Assembly: GCF_028401955.1 (NCBI RefSeq)
Contig: NZ_JAQOTJ010000003.1
Location: 1 to 64,000 of the forward strand
DNA length: 64,000 nt
Source of the DNA: Bacillus sp. BP-3
GTDB lineage: Bacteria; Bacillota; Bacilli; Bacillales; Bacillaceae_G
Reading direction: 5' to 3'
In this document: piece after piece, positions 8,760 through 17,050 of the stretch
How positions within the stretch are numbered: position 1 is the first letter of the stretch
How the letters are laid out: each line of letters starts with the position of its first letter
Position numbers and translations under genes: made by a program
Notes under the pieces: model-generated
Told to the model about the DNA's origin: nothing
What the model saw: the letters and a program-made list of their open reading frames with translations, nothing else
Database searches by the model: none

Positions 8760-9992
8760 CTACGTGTTAGTAACGCTATCATTCTCCTCATCTAAAAAGG
8801 AAAAGAAGGGAAGTAACATACCAAATAAAGCAGGAATCATAATAAAGCTACCAATCATGATATACAAAAAACGGATACCTGATATTTCGACAATTTGCCC
8901 TGCAAATAAAATACCTAAAGGCATAGTTGCTCGGATCAAGAAGAGTCGAACAGAAAATATTTGTCCCATAAGATGAGAAGGAACGATTTTTTGAAGAAGA
9001 CTCGTTTGATAAATATTGAAAAACGGGAAACAAATACCTCCAAGAATTTCGCATAAAACAGCAAGAGGAAAGGAGGTTACAAAACCAAGTAAGAAAAAGG
9101 ATAACCCGCCCATAAGTAGGCCAGAAAGCATAACATATCTTTGCGGCCATGTATTTCCCCATTTTCCGACTAGAAAAGAACCAATTACATAACCGAAAGG
9201 AAAACTCCCCATAAAAATACCATATGAAAAAGATGTTCCGCTTAATTCTTCTATTATATATGGAACGTTGATTACCATGGTTACCCCAACGCTAAATTGA
9301 ACTAAAGAAGTAAAGAAGCCAAGCCATATAAGCGTACGTTGCTTGAAAAAATATTGATATCCAGAAATGATTTGTTTTAACCAAGTCACCTTTTTACTAT
9401 CGTGTGTAACGGAAGGCTCATGAAGATAAGCAAGGCTACTCGCACTTATAAGAAATAAAACTCCTACCATTATATAAGTAGATGAAGCTCCTATGTAAGC
9501 AATGATGAGCCCTCCTAGTGTAGGAGCTAAGAAGCTCATTGTTCGGACTGTACCGTCAAGCCAAGCATTTGCTTGTGTCAGTTTATTATGTTCGACAATT
9601 GTAGGAAGCAGGGCTGATGCAGCAGGAACATATAGAGGTTGCAGAATTCCAAGTACGATTTGAATAATGAACAAACTCCATATCTCAATCTGACCTGAAA
9701 ACATAAGAAGAACGGGTATAAAAAACACCATTCCTCTTAAAATTTGAGCCCACAGCATAATATATTTACGACTTATCCTGTCAATGAACGGGCCGATAAA
9801 CAGCTGAAGAATTAAAGACGGGATAAAATACGTTAGCCATAGCGTTCCCATAGCGGACTTTGAACCGGTCAATTCATACAATAATAACGAATTACATAGA
9901 GCGCCTATCGCTCCTCCTAGTTCAGAAATGGTTTCTCCGAGCCATAAACATAAAAAAGAACGGTTGGTAAATACATGTTGATTTTCCTTCAT
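8760..9992 (-). CDS. MFS transporter paired with an ArsR regulator
   Basis: A 410-residue, 12-helix MFS permease. The helix 2-3 loop GPFIDRISRKYIML fits the family GxxxDRxxRR motif, and the N-terminal NRSFLCLWLGETISELGGAI is the usual start of MefA-like multidrug or macrolide exporters. It lies only 4 bases after an ArsR-type regulator on the same strand, so it is almost certainly co-transcribed with and controlled by it. Substrate unknown; export of a toxic compound sensed by the regulator is an inference. The ATG at 9992 has AGAGGTG upstream. Confidence 0.83.
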   Translation of the reverse strand: MKENQHVFTNRSFLCLWLGETISELGGAIGALCNSLLLYELTGSKSAMGTLWLTYFIPSLILQLFIGPFIDRISRKYIMLWAQILRGMVFFIPVLLMFSGQIEIWSLFIIQIVLGILQPLYVPAASALLPTIVEHNKLTQANAWLDGTVRTMSFLAPTLGGLIIAYIGASSTYIMVGVLFLISASSLAYLHEPSVTHDSKKVTWLKQIISGYQYFFKQRTLIWLGFFTSLVQFSVGVTMVINVPYIIEELSGTSFSYGIFMGSFPFGYVIGSFLVGKWGNTWPQRYVMLSGLLMGGLSFFLLGFVTSFPLAVLCEILGGICFPFFNIYQTSLLQKIVPSHLMGQIFSVRLFLIRATMPLGILFAGQIVEISGIRFLYIMIGSFIMIPALFGMLLPFFSFLDEENDSVTNT

Positions 9993-9996
9993 TTTT

Positions 9997-11043
9997 TCAC
10001 CTCTTTTCTAGAAAACGCTGTAATTTTTCTTGGAGAGAAGTTAAATGATCAAGCTGTATATAATACCGAGAACCTTTGCCATTAATGATGCGAGCTGCTC
10101 GAAGTAAAGACAAATGATGATGAAGAGTCGTTTTTGGAATTTTAAGCTGCTCGGTTAGCTCTTGAAGTGAGTGATCTCTTTCTGTTAGCAACTTTATAAT
10201 TTTTAATCGCGTTTCATCTCCAAGTGCCTTAAAACTATGAACTAATGTAGAAGGTGGAGAATAAGGATCTTCCATTAAACTCACATTATTGTCTGAGATT
10301 GGATAATAAAATACTTTCATCCCTGGTAAAGTTGTTTCTACATTCCAAGGCCGATACACATATTGCGGGATAAGTATAACTTGATGAATAGAAGGCTCAG
10401 GTTGATACATACTGCCTGTTATATATTTAACAAGCTCTTCTGGATGATACGTTGATTGAAGCGCACGTTTTTGCTGGGCATCACGTTCAAGCATACTGGT
10501 AAACTCGATGTAATTAGGTTGTATCACAGTTTCATACCAACCTTCAGAGATAATTTTTAAATGTTGTTTAAGCAAGGAAGTATCGATAGATGAAATATGT
10601 TTCATGTATGCTGGAAAGAATTTATGATGTTGGCAAGCCTTTATAAGGGAAGCAATAGCTGCACTGTCTTGCTGGGATGCTTTTTGCCGATGATCTTCAT
10701 GCTGTAATCCGATATAAGGAAGAGAGTGCCAACGTAATTCCTCTTCAGTTAGTTCATCAAGAAAATGAAAGAAACTTTCAAGAGAATCAAAAGTACGAGA
10801 GTGAAGTAATTGCAGCAAAGCGAACCATGTGTTGTGCTTGTGTGTATACTGTAGTTCTTCGCGTACAGCCGCAGGTAATTTTTTCCCAATGTCCGCCCAA
10901 TACTCGATTGGCTTTTCAAAAGTATGATGAAAATCATAATACGTAAAAGCCGCAATACCTAATCCCATTTCGAATAAAATCGAATGTTTAATTTGAACAG
11001 AATACGTTTCTCTTGTCACATTTAGGTTCATTACTTTTTTCAT
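9997..11043 (-). CDS. ArsR-type HTH regulator with long N-terminal domain
   Basis: A 348-residue protein whose last ~80 residues form a winged helix-turn-helix of the ArsR type (FKALGDETRLKIIKLLTERD, then LKIPKTTLHHHLSLLRAARI). The 260-residue N-terminal part is alpha-rich, contains no recognised metal-binding motif and is probably a ligand-sensing domain. This architecture is known in Firmicutes ArsR-like regulators, which repress an adjacent transporter. The gene is first in a two-gene operon with the MFS permease. Its promoter must lie in the AT-rich 11044-11200 gap shared with the divergent NIF3 gene. A GGAGG-type site (CCTCC on the plus strand) precedes the ATG. Confidence 0.8.
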   Translation of the reverse strand: MKKVMNLNVTRETYSVQIKHSILFEMGLGIAAFTYYDFHHTFEKPIEYWADIGKKLPAAVREELQYTHKHNTWFALLQLLHSRTFDSLESFFHFLDELTEEELRWHSLPYIGLQHEDHRQKASQQDSAAIASLIKACQHHKFFPAYMKHISSIDTSLLKQHLKIISEGWYETVIQPNYIEFTSMLERDAQQKRALQSTYHPEELVKYITGSMYQPEPSIHQVILIPQYVYRPWNVETTLPGMKVFYYPISDNNVSLMEDPYSPPSTLVHSFKALGDETRLKIIKLLTERDHSLQELTEQLKIPKTTLHHHLSLLRAARIINGKGSRYYIQLDHLTSLQEKLQRFLEKR

Positions 11044-11214
11044 TGTTTAGCCTCCTTTTTATTTTATTCTATATTTTTGGAATTTTATTTTCAATAATTT
11101 TCGAATAATTTAAAAATAATATATAATACTTAAGGTTTAATGAAGGTTTTTTTAGATCAGTGAAGAATTTGTATATGTTTAAAATATAGTAAAAGTAAAA
11201 GGGTGGAGAAAAGC

Positions 11215-11961
11215 ATGCAGATACAACAATTTAACCAGCACATTGAAGAATTATTTCGAGAACATTTACGTAAGTACGGTGATCAGTTTGGGATGACAAA
11301 CGTAAGCCATGAACATTTTCATAAGATTGGTTATGCTACTAATTTAACACTTGAAACGATTAAAGAAGCAAAGAAAGAGAATGTAGATATGATGATAACG
11401 CATCATGATGCATGGGAGTTTCTATACGGAATGGAAGAAGCTTGTCTAACAAAACTGAAAGAATATAACATCAATCACTTTTGGGTGCATTCACCGTTAG
11501 ATTTTGTTGAATTCGGAACGTGTACTTCGTTATTTCATACAATCGAAATTGATGAAATGATAACGTATTCTTCTTGTGACGATGAAGAATTACCTGGCGT
11601 TGGTGAATATACAAATCCAATTCCGTTTGCAGAGCTTGTAGAAAGAGTAGAGAATAAACTAGGTGAAAAGGTGAAGGCGTGGAAAAATAATGATAAAGAA
11701 GTAAAACGAGTTGGTATTATAACAGGAGCAGGTCATTCAACTGATCATATTCAAGCAGCGCTGGATAGTGGCTGCGATACATACATTACGGGAGAAAAGA
11801 CGTTATATACAGTTCAATATGCGCAGTTTAAAAAGATTAATCTTATCGTGGGTAGTCATACGTTTACCGAAATATTTGGGGTGGAAAGTTTAGTGAAAAG
11901 GTTGCAGGAGTTGGATAACTCGCTTGAGGTTGTTCGATTGAATGAGGAGCACATGGAATAG
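11215..11961 (+). CDS. NIF3-like dinuclear metal-centre protein
   Basis: A 248-residue NIF3/DUF34 protein. The metal-site segments MMITHHDAWEF and VGSHTFTEIFGVESL are present, as are GAGHSTDHIQAALDSG and TYITGEK. This is the short form, lacking the ~110-residue CutA-like insert found in YqfO. Family members form hexamers with a two-metal site; some have been linked to GTP cyclohydrolase-like or metal-chaperone roles, but the function is unsettled. The ATG at 11215 has GGTGGAG 8 bases upstream; the GTG at 11203 overlaps that ribosome site. It is followed by a bidirectional terminator. Confidence 0.85.
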   Translation: MQIQQFNQHIEELFREHLRKYGDQFGMTNVSHEHFHKIGYATNLTLETIKEAKKENVDMMITHHDAWEFLYGMEEACLTKLKEYNINHFWVHSPLDFVEFGTCTSLFHTIEIDEMITYSSCDDEELPGVGEYTNPIPFAELVERVENKLGEKVKAWKNNDKEVKRVGIITGAGHSTDHIQAALDSGCDTYITGEKTLYTVQYAQFKKINLIVGSHTFTEIFGVESLVKRLQELDNSLEVVRLNEEHME

Positions 11962-12008
11962 ATAAAGGGTGATGAATTTCTGACAACGATTTATGCAAAT
12001 TGCGGCCT

Positions 12009-12043
12009 AGAAAAAGCATGGTATTTCTAACCATGCTTTTTCT
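12009..12043. terminator. Bidirectional intrinsic terminator
   Basis: A 14-base stem (AGAAAAAGCATGGT / ACCATGCTTTTTCT) with a 5-7 base loop between the convergent NIF3 and alpha/beta-hydrolase genes. A-rich and T-rich flanks allow it to work on both strands. Confidence 0.85.
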
Positions 12044-12044
12044 A

Positions 12045-12764
12045 TTATTCATGAACGCTCCTGTGTATAAAATCTTCGACGATAATATTAAAGAGATTAG
12101 GAGCATCGTGATGAACTAAATGGCCAGCTTTAGGAACGACAGCTTTTTCAATAAAAGTAGAATTGTTGAAATGTGAAAATAAATATTTGGTATCAAGTTC
12201 AGCGTTCGTTCCAGCGATTAATAGAGTAGGTATTTCTATCTCTTGTAATTGCTGAATTTGCTCAAAAGGATACCAGTTACTTTGAAAACTAATTTCAAAG
12301 AGTGTTTTCCAATCATTTTTCATATGAAGTTTATTAAAATAGTGTATGGAATTTTGGTCCTTCATTAACAATTGTAAACGATGTGCGTTTTCTTCGTTTA
12401 ATACCTCCCGGTTTTCAGGTTTTTCTAACATAATACCAGCAAGCGTACAGGAAGATACTTTTTGTTGTGGAAGTTGTAAAATATGAGCGGTAATAAGAGC
12501 ACCTAAGGAGGTACCAACAATTTGGTATGTTTCTAAGTGGAGCTGCTCGGTTAATTCTAGTATATCTAGTGCGGCTTGTTGAAAATAATTAGTGAAATCT
12601 TCAGCGTACGAATGACCGTGTCCTCTTAGATCGGGAACAATAACACGAAAACGGTTACTAAAATAATCAATTTGATGTTGAAAGCTTGACGCCCCGGTTT
12701 CTAGACCAGGATGCAAAAAAATAACAGGGTCTCCTTTTCCGTATTCTTCAAAGTACAATTGCAT
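12045..12764 (-). CDS. Alpha/beta hydrolase
   Basis: A 239-residue alpha/beta-hydrolase-fold protein. It has the oxyanion-hole segment FLHPGLETGAS, the nucleophile elbow GTSLGA (Ser about residue 87), an acid near AGTNAELDTKY and the C-terminal AGHLVHHD with the catalytic His. The substrate (an ester, lactone or similar) cannot be told. There is no signal peptide, so it is cytoplasmic. The ATG at 12764 has an AGAGGTGG ribosome site upstream. Its 3' end abuts the shared terminator, and it is monocistronic. Confidence 0.82.
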   Translation of the reverse strand: MQLYFEEYGKGDPVIFLHPGLETGASSFQHQIDYFSNRFRVIVPDLRGHGHSYAEDFTNYFQQAALDILELTEQLHLETYQIVGTSLGALITAHILQLPQQKVSSCTLAGIMLEKPENREVLNEENAHRLQLLMKDQNSIHYFNKLHMKNDWKTLFEISFQSNWYPFEQIQQLQEIEIPTLLIAGTNAELDTKYLFSHFNNSTFIEKAVVPKAGHLVHHDAPNLFNIIVEDFIHRSVHE

Positions 12765-13027
12765 ATAACCACCTCTATTGTATAGAATATATATATTATA
12801 ATGTATTTTTCTGAATTTTAGTTAGAGCAAAATCTTAAAAATAAGTCCATGAGCCTTCAGAAATCGTTGTAAATGTAGCTGTTAATTATGGGGGAATTAC
12901 AGATGTCAAGTAGGAGGCTTTGCTTCTAATTTTCAAGATATATTTATATAAATTAAGAAATATTAATAATCATACTTATGTGAAGAACGAGAGCCATATT
13001 TTAAGATTAATAATGTTGGGGGTATAT
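12765..13027. other. Intergenic region
   Basis: About 260 bases upstream of a hypothetical gene. The frame of that gene stays open upstream to 12920, but there is no ribosome site there. I see no repeat, hairpin or clear promoter. Confidence 0.4.
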
Positions 13028-13573
13028 ATGCAATTTAAATATGAGTTAATTGGTACCGGTTGGGCGAACGGATTTATTGAACTAAACTCCCAAAAAATTG
13101 TATTTAGTCCCAGTTACATAACTGATGCATTTGGAGGTTTATTAGGTGGTTTAACCGACTTATCAAATGGTGAAGAACGAGTTGTAACTTTTTTATGGGA
13201 GGAAGAGCCCCATGGATTAGGTTGGAGACTCGAGCTTCAAGACAGCAAGGAACTATTCTTAACTATAACAGAATATAATGACACACTAGACTATATTAAG
13301 GGGAAGGAAGGCGTGACCATTGTAGACGCCACTTGTAATTTTCTTGACTTTGTTAAAATGGTTATAAAAGAAGCGGATAAAATATTACTTAGATATGGAA
13401 TTGTGGGTTATCAAAATTTATGGGCCGAACACGAATTTCCATTAAGCAGTTACTTGCAACTGAAATATTTCTTAATGGAAGCAGACAAAATCTCCTTACA
13501 GACTAAAGAGAAATGTGAAAAAAAGGAATTAAAACAAGAGCTTCAATTCCTTATTCGTAATTTTAATTTTTAA
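13028..13573 (+). CDS. Hypothetical protein
   Basis: A 181-residue soluble protein that I do not recognise. It begins MQFKYELIGTGWANGFIEL, with glycine-rich ITDAFGGLLGGLTDL near residue 40 and an aromatic/acidic middle part. No signal peptide, membrane segment or catalytic motif is visible. The compact beta-rich N-terminal half is reminiscent of small immunity-type or housekeeping hypotheticals of Bacillus, but that is impression only. The start at 13028 is chosen because GGGGG lies 7 bases upstream; an upstream extension to 12920 lacks a ribosome site. It is followed at 150 bases by the TagA-type gene on the same strand. Confidence 0.6.
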   Translation: MQFKYELIGTGWANGFIELNSQKIVFSPSYITDAFGGLLGGLTDLSNGEERVVTFLWEEEPHGLGWRLELQDSKELFLTITEYNDTLDYIKGKEGVTIVDATCNFLDFVKMVIKEADKILLRYGIVGYQNLWAEHEFPLSSYLQLKYFLMEADKISLQTKEKCEKKELKQELQFLIRNFNF

Positions 13574-13727
13574 CTTTTACTTTTAAAAAGGATGTAAGCG
13601 ACTGGTGAATGTATGGATAGGTGTTTTAAAATATGATACATATTAGCTATCATAAGTACTGTGATGGTAGTTTGAAGTGAAAATTTACATAATAATAGAA
13701 ACATATGAAGGGAATTAGATTTAGAAA

Positions 13728-14480
13728 ATGAAACAACAATACATAAAAGGAATACCATTTTGTAGTTTGGAGTATAAGCAGGTAGTAAATGTATTAAAAG
13801 ATTGGGTATCAGAAAAGAACGGGAAACCAAGATTTATTGTTACTGCCAATCCTGAAATTGTGATGTCTGCGAAAGAGACATCAGCCGAATCTGTACACTT
13901 CAAAAATATTTTGTTGTCTGCGGATTTAATCACAGCTGATGGAATCGGTGTTGTAATAGGTTCTAAAATTTTAAATGGGCAGTTGAAAGAGCGGGTTACA
14001 GGTGCAGATTTAACGTATGACTTAATAGAATATTGTAATCAAAACAGCTATCGCGTGTTTCTTTTTGGAGCTGCTCCAGAAAATAATGAAAAAGCAATTA
14101 AAAATTTAAAAATAAACTATCCACATGCCATTTTTCAAGGGCAACACGGTTTTATAGGTAAGGAACAAATCGGAGAAGTTAAAAATCATATTAAACAGTT
14201 TCAACCACATTTGCTGCTTGTAGGCCTTGGTTCTCCTAAGCAAGAGATGTTTATCTATGATAATCTACAAGAACTAAATGTTCCTTTGTCCATTGGTATT
14301 GGCGGAATGATCGACATCATATCAGGTAATGTGAAAAGAGCCCCAAGGGTTATGAGAGATACGGGAACAGAATGGTTATATAGATTGGTAACACAGCCGA
14401 AGAGAATCAAACGGCAGCTTGTACTGCCGAAGTTTTTGTTGTCAGTTATGGCGGATAGGGTTAGAAAAACAACGAATTAA
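13728..14480 (+). CDS. tagA: WecB/TagA/CpsF family glycosyltransferase
   Basis: A 250-residue GT26-family enzyme. TagA adds N-acetylmannosamine to undecaprenyl-PP-GlcNAc, the committed step of wall teichoic acid linkage-unit synthesis at the inner membrane face. The conserved FIVTANPEIVMSA (with the active-site Thr) and LITADGIGVVIGSKIL (catalytic Asp) blocks are present, then RVFLFGAAPENNEKA, LLLVGLGSPKQEMFI and the C-terminal membrane-association region RAPRVMRDTGTEWLYRLVTQ. Length is as expected. No other teichoic acid genes are next to it, so the exact polymer is uncertain. A terminator follows directly. Confidence 0.85.
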   Translation: MKQQYIKGIPFCSLEYKQVVNVLKDWVSEKNGKPRFIVTANPEIVMSAKETSAESVHFKNILLSADLITADGIGVVIGSKILNGQLKERVTGADLTYDLIEYCNQNSYRVFLFGAAPENNEKAIKNLKINYPHAIFQGQHGFIGKEQIGEVKNHIKQFQPHLLLVGLGSPKQEMFIYDNLQELNVPLSIGIGGMIDIISGNVKRAPRVMRDTGTEWLYRLVTQPKRIKRQLVLPKFLLSVMADRVRKTTN

Positions 14481-14523
14481 AAGTATAAAAAGAGATGGGA
14501 AATCCATCTCTTTTTATACTTTT
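14481..14523. terminator. Bidirectional terminator between tagA and the nickel transporter
   Basis: A long perfect stem (AAGTATAAAAAGAGATGG paired with CCATCTCTTTTTATACTT) and a 5-base loop between convergent genes. Confidence 0.85.
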
Positions 14524-14532
14524 AAAGAATTA

Positions 14533-15249
14533 TTATTGGATCCAAAGTTTAAACAGCCCTTCTGTCACTCCTATGTTGTACATGTAATATATTCCAAATA
14601 TTATACTGATGCTCCCAGTTATTTGGGTGAGTGTTTTATTCAGACTTATTTTTTGGGCACTAAAAACAAATGGAATCCCAATAATTGTTGTAAAGAAAAG
14701 CATCCCAATAACAGTTCCTACACCAAATATAAGAATATAAATAGCCGCTTCCCAAACACTCTTCACCGTACTCATAGTTAATAGCACCATTGCTCCACTT
14801 CCAGCAAGTCCGTGCACTAAGCCGATGAACATGGATTTTAAATATGAAACATTTTTATGTTGGTGTTGATGCTCATGTTTACCGCTATGTATATGAGAGT
14901 GGATATGCTTATGTTCTTCCCCATCATGTTCATGCTGATGTACATGAATATTTTTTAAAGAAAAGACGGTAGTCACACCAAGATAAACGAGCATAATACC
15001 TACTAGAAATTCTAATGACATCGCCCACTTTTCTGGTATTTCACCTTTCATAAAAATAAGAATAATTCCAATGATAAATAACGTAGCAGTATGACCTATT
15101 CCCCAGAATACTCCCGCTAAAGTGGAACGAGATAATTTTTTACTCTGACTAGCAATAGTAGAAACAGCGATTACATGATCCGGCTCAATTGCATGCTTGA
15201 TTCCAAGTACAAATCCTAAAGCCAGAATGGATAGAAAACCAAACTCCAT
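14533..15249 (-). CDS. Nickel/cobalt transporter of the UreH/NicO type with His-rich loop
   Basis: A 238-residue membrane protein with about six helices. Helix 1 carries the nickel-transporter signature HxxxxDH (GIKHAIEPDHVIAVS), and a later HGLAGSGAMVLL block matches UreH/NicO/HupE-like permeases. A loop around residues 101-130 holds about a dozen histidines (HVHQHEHDGEEHKHIHSHIH and more), probably a nickel-concentrating element. It is divergent from tatA and the hydrogenase operon, which strongly suggests it feeds nickel to the [NiFe] enzyme. The ATG at 15249 has an AGAGGAGG ribosome site. Cobalt or other metals remain possible. Confidence 0.85.
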   Translation of the reverse strand: MEFGFLSILALGFVLGIKHAIEPDHVIAVSTIASQSKKLSRSTLAGVFWGIGHTATLFIIGIILIFMKGEIPEKWAMSLEFLVGIMLVYLGVTTVFSLKNIHVHQHEHDGEEHKHIHSHIHSGKHEHQHQHKNVSYLKSMFIGLVHGLAGSGAMVLLTMSTVKSVWEAAIYILIFGVGTVIGMLFFTTIIGIPFVFSAQKISLNKTLTQITGSISIIFGIYYMYNIGVTEGLFKLWIQ

Positions 15250-15281
15250 TCAAATACCTCCTCTAATAATATAACTTGTGA

Positions 15282-15435
15282 GATAAAGTGAAACTTTACT
15301 CAGTGGGGAGTTTTTCATCCCCCACTGAGTATTAGCCCGACCAATCGGGTTTTTACGGGCAGTTTATTTACCGCCTAACTTTTTTGCTTTTGCTAAATTT
15401 TGAGGTGGGAGTATTACTGCACGTTAATGCGGGAT
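15282..15435 (+). repeat. bcr1-type B. cereus-group repeat, full length
   Basis: About 154 bases starting ATAAAGTGAAACTTTACTCA, with an internal CAGTGGGG...CCCCCACTG hairpin, then CCAATCGGGTTTTTACGGGC, and ending GGTGGGAGTATTACTGC...TTAATGCGGGAT. The same blocks recur at 41664, 56998 and 59531. Length and sequence match the bcr1 element known from B. cereus-group genomes. It sits in the divergent gap between the nickel transporter and tatA, 5' of the transporter. Confidence 0.85.
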
Positions 15436-15816
15436 GGAAAGTTTAGAAACACGTTATAAATGTTAGTAAAAAAGAAGTAACATTCAACCCAATGCAGGAA
15501 TGTTATTTCAAAGGTAAATTATAACAGAGAAAAATTAATTGCTTTTATAAAAGTGGAAAAATTCATAAATTCTTCTTAAACGAGCAGGTGAGTTAATTTA
15601 AGAAAAAAATTTTATAGATAAGTGCGATGTTGTTGCCTTTAACTTGTTGATGTGCAAATCAATATTAAAAGAATTTTATTACACGAACAACAAAACAGAC
15701 ACATTTCGTTCATATTCGAACTTCTTGTGAACTTTCCACTATTTGGGACAATGTTTTCCAAAATAATACTATAATCAATTTAGCAAAACACATCAGAAGT
15801 GAAGGGGTGAATACGC
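15436..15816. other. Divergent control region of the hydrogenase island
   Basis: A 380-base gap upstream of tatA. It contains an inverted repeat TAACATTC (15478-15485) / GAATGTTA (15498-15505) that could be an operator. A TATAAT-like -10 at 15770-15775 is preceded by a poor -35 (GGGACA, 19-base spacing). The weak -35 suggests an activator. I found no convincing Fnr box. Confidence 0.4.
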
Positions 15817-16023
15817 ATGTTTTCTAATATTGGCATTCCTGGTTTAATTTTAATTTTAACTCTTGCACTTATAATATTTGGCCCTAAGAAGCTCCCCGAA
15901 ATTGGTCGTGCGTTTGGTCAAACGTTAAAAGAATTTAAGAAATCTACAGCTGAGTTAAGGGATGATGTGGTAAGTGAAGTGAAGATCGAGAAAAATGAAG
16001 AGCAAAAAGTTGAAACAAAGTAA
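15817..16023 (+). CDS. tatA: Twin-arginine translocase subunit TatA
   Basis: A 68-residue TatA/E protein. It has one N-terminal membrane helix ([20 protein letters not shown]), the FGPKKLPE hinge, an amphipathic helix ([20 protein letters not shown]) and an acidic/basic tail. TatA multimers form the passage for folded proteins carrying RR signal peptides. It opens the hydrogenase island, ahead of tatC and the RR-signal-bearing small subunit, so it is most likely dedicated to hydrogenase export. A ribosome site GAAGGGG precedes the ATG. A terminator-like hairpin separates it from tatC, which would keep TatA in excess over TatC. Confidence 0.92.
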   Translation: MFSNIGIPGLILILTLALIIFGPKKLPEIGRAFGQTLKEFKKSTAELRDDVVSEVKIEKNEEQKVETK

Positions 16024-16071
16024 GGTGTAGTAGAAAGAATTTGGAATGTTCGCGGTTTTACTTGTTATGAA

Positions 16072-16108
16072 AGCGATTTCGTATTTTTTATACGAGTCGT
16101 TTTTTTGT
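16072..16108 (+). terminator. Terminator-like hairpin between tatA and tatC
   Basis: GCGATTTCGTAT and ATACGAGTCGT can pair as 7 plus 4 base pairs around one bulged T, followed by seven T. It would act as a partial terminator inside the tatA-tatC transcript. Confidence 0.55.
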
Positions 16109-16150
16109 AAAGCGGTAGCCGTTACCATTGTGAATGGGTAGGGGAAGAGG

Positions 16151-16915
16151 ATGATAGATAAAGAATTGCAGATTGTGGACCATTTAGAGGAATTGCGCAA
16201 ACGGATTATTATTTCAGCTGTTGCATTTGTTGTCTTTTTTATCGTTGGGTTTATGTTTACCACTGATATTTATAAATGGTTTGCAAAGGGTATAGATATG
16301 AAACTATCGGTACTCGGACCAAGTGATATATTATGGGTATATTTTATGCTTGCGACGGTGGTTGCAATTGCAGGAACAATCCCTGTAATTGCGATGCAAA
16401 TATGGTTGTTTGTACGTCCAGCGCTGCGTCCGAAAGAGAGAAAGGTTACGCTTACGTATGTACCAGCACTCTTTTTCTTATTTATCATTGGGCTTGCGTT
16501 TGGCTATTTTGTTATTTTTCCTATGATTCTTTCGTTTTTGCTTCATTTGGGTCAGGATATGTTTGTTGCTCAATTTACAGCGGAGAAATATTTTCAATTT
16601 ATGATGAATGTGACGTTGCCGTTTGGGGTTTTATTCGAGCTTCCGGTTGTAGTTATGTTTTTAACTTCACTCGGTATTTTAAATCCCTACGTATTATCAG
16701 CCATTCGTAAGTATGCCTATTTTATTTTGGTTGTAATTGCTGTTGTCATTACACCGCCCGATTTCGTGTCCGATTTTATTGTAACGATTCCCTTATTAGT
16801 ATTATATGAAATTAGTATCTTTCTATCTAAATTTGTTTTTCGAAAGCAATTGAAGCGTCAGCAGGAAGAAGAAAAAGAATGGAATGTGTATGAGCAAGGG
16901 GGCGCTATCAAATAG
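16151..16915 (+). CDS. tatC: Twin-arginine translocase subunit TatC
   Basis: A 254-residue, six-helix membrane protein and the receptor for RR signal peptides. Recognisable parts are the N-terminal IVDHLEELRKRIIISAVAF with the conserved HLxELRxR motif, the QIWLFVRPALRPKERK loop, the YFQFMMNVTLPFGVLFELPV segment with the conserved Glu, and VVITPPDFVSDFI. The ATG at 16151 has a GGGGAAGAGG site. It stands between tatA and the hydrogenase small subunit, supporting a dedicated export route. There is 135 bases before the next gene, so an extra promoter there is possible. Confidence 0.93.
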   Translation: MIDKELQIVDHLEELRKRIIISAVAFVVFFIVGFMFTTDIYKWFAKGIDMKLSVLGPSDILWVYFMLATVVAIAGTIPVIAMQIWLFVRPALRPKERKVTLTYVPALFFLFIIGLAFGYFVIFPMILSFLLHLGQDMFVAQFTAEKYFQFMMNVTLPFGVLFELPVVVMFLTSLGILNPYVLSAIRKYAYFILVVIAVVITPPDFVSDFIVTIPLLVLYEISIFLSKFVFRKQLKRQQEEEKEWNVYEQGGAIK

Positions 16916-17050
16916 TTATGAAAAGTGATTCAAGAGTTTTTTCTGAACAATTTTTCTATATCAAGGTGAAAATTTGATTAGTATGTTACATTTACTCTGA
17001 ATTTTTGAGTATTACCTACTTGTTCCATGGAAAATGGAGGGGGCTAGCAA

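Noticed and set aside
15720-15760. Fnr box (TTGTGA...CACTA) before tatA
   Set aside because: Only the left half-site TGTGA fits; the right half does not match TCACA at the needed spacing.
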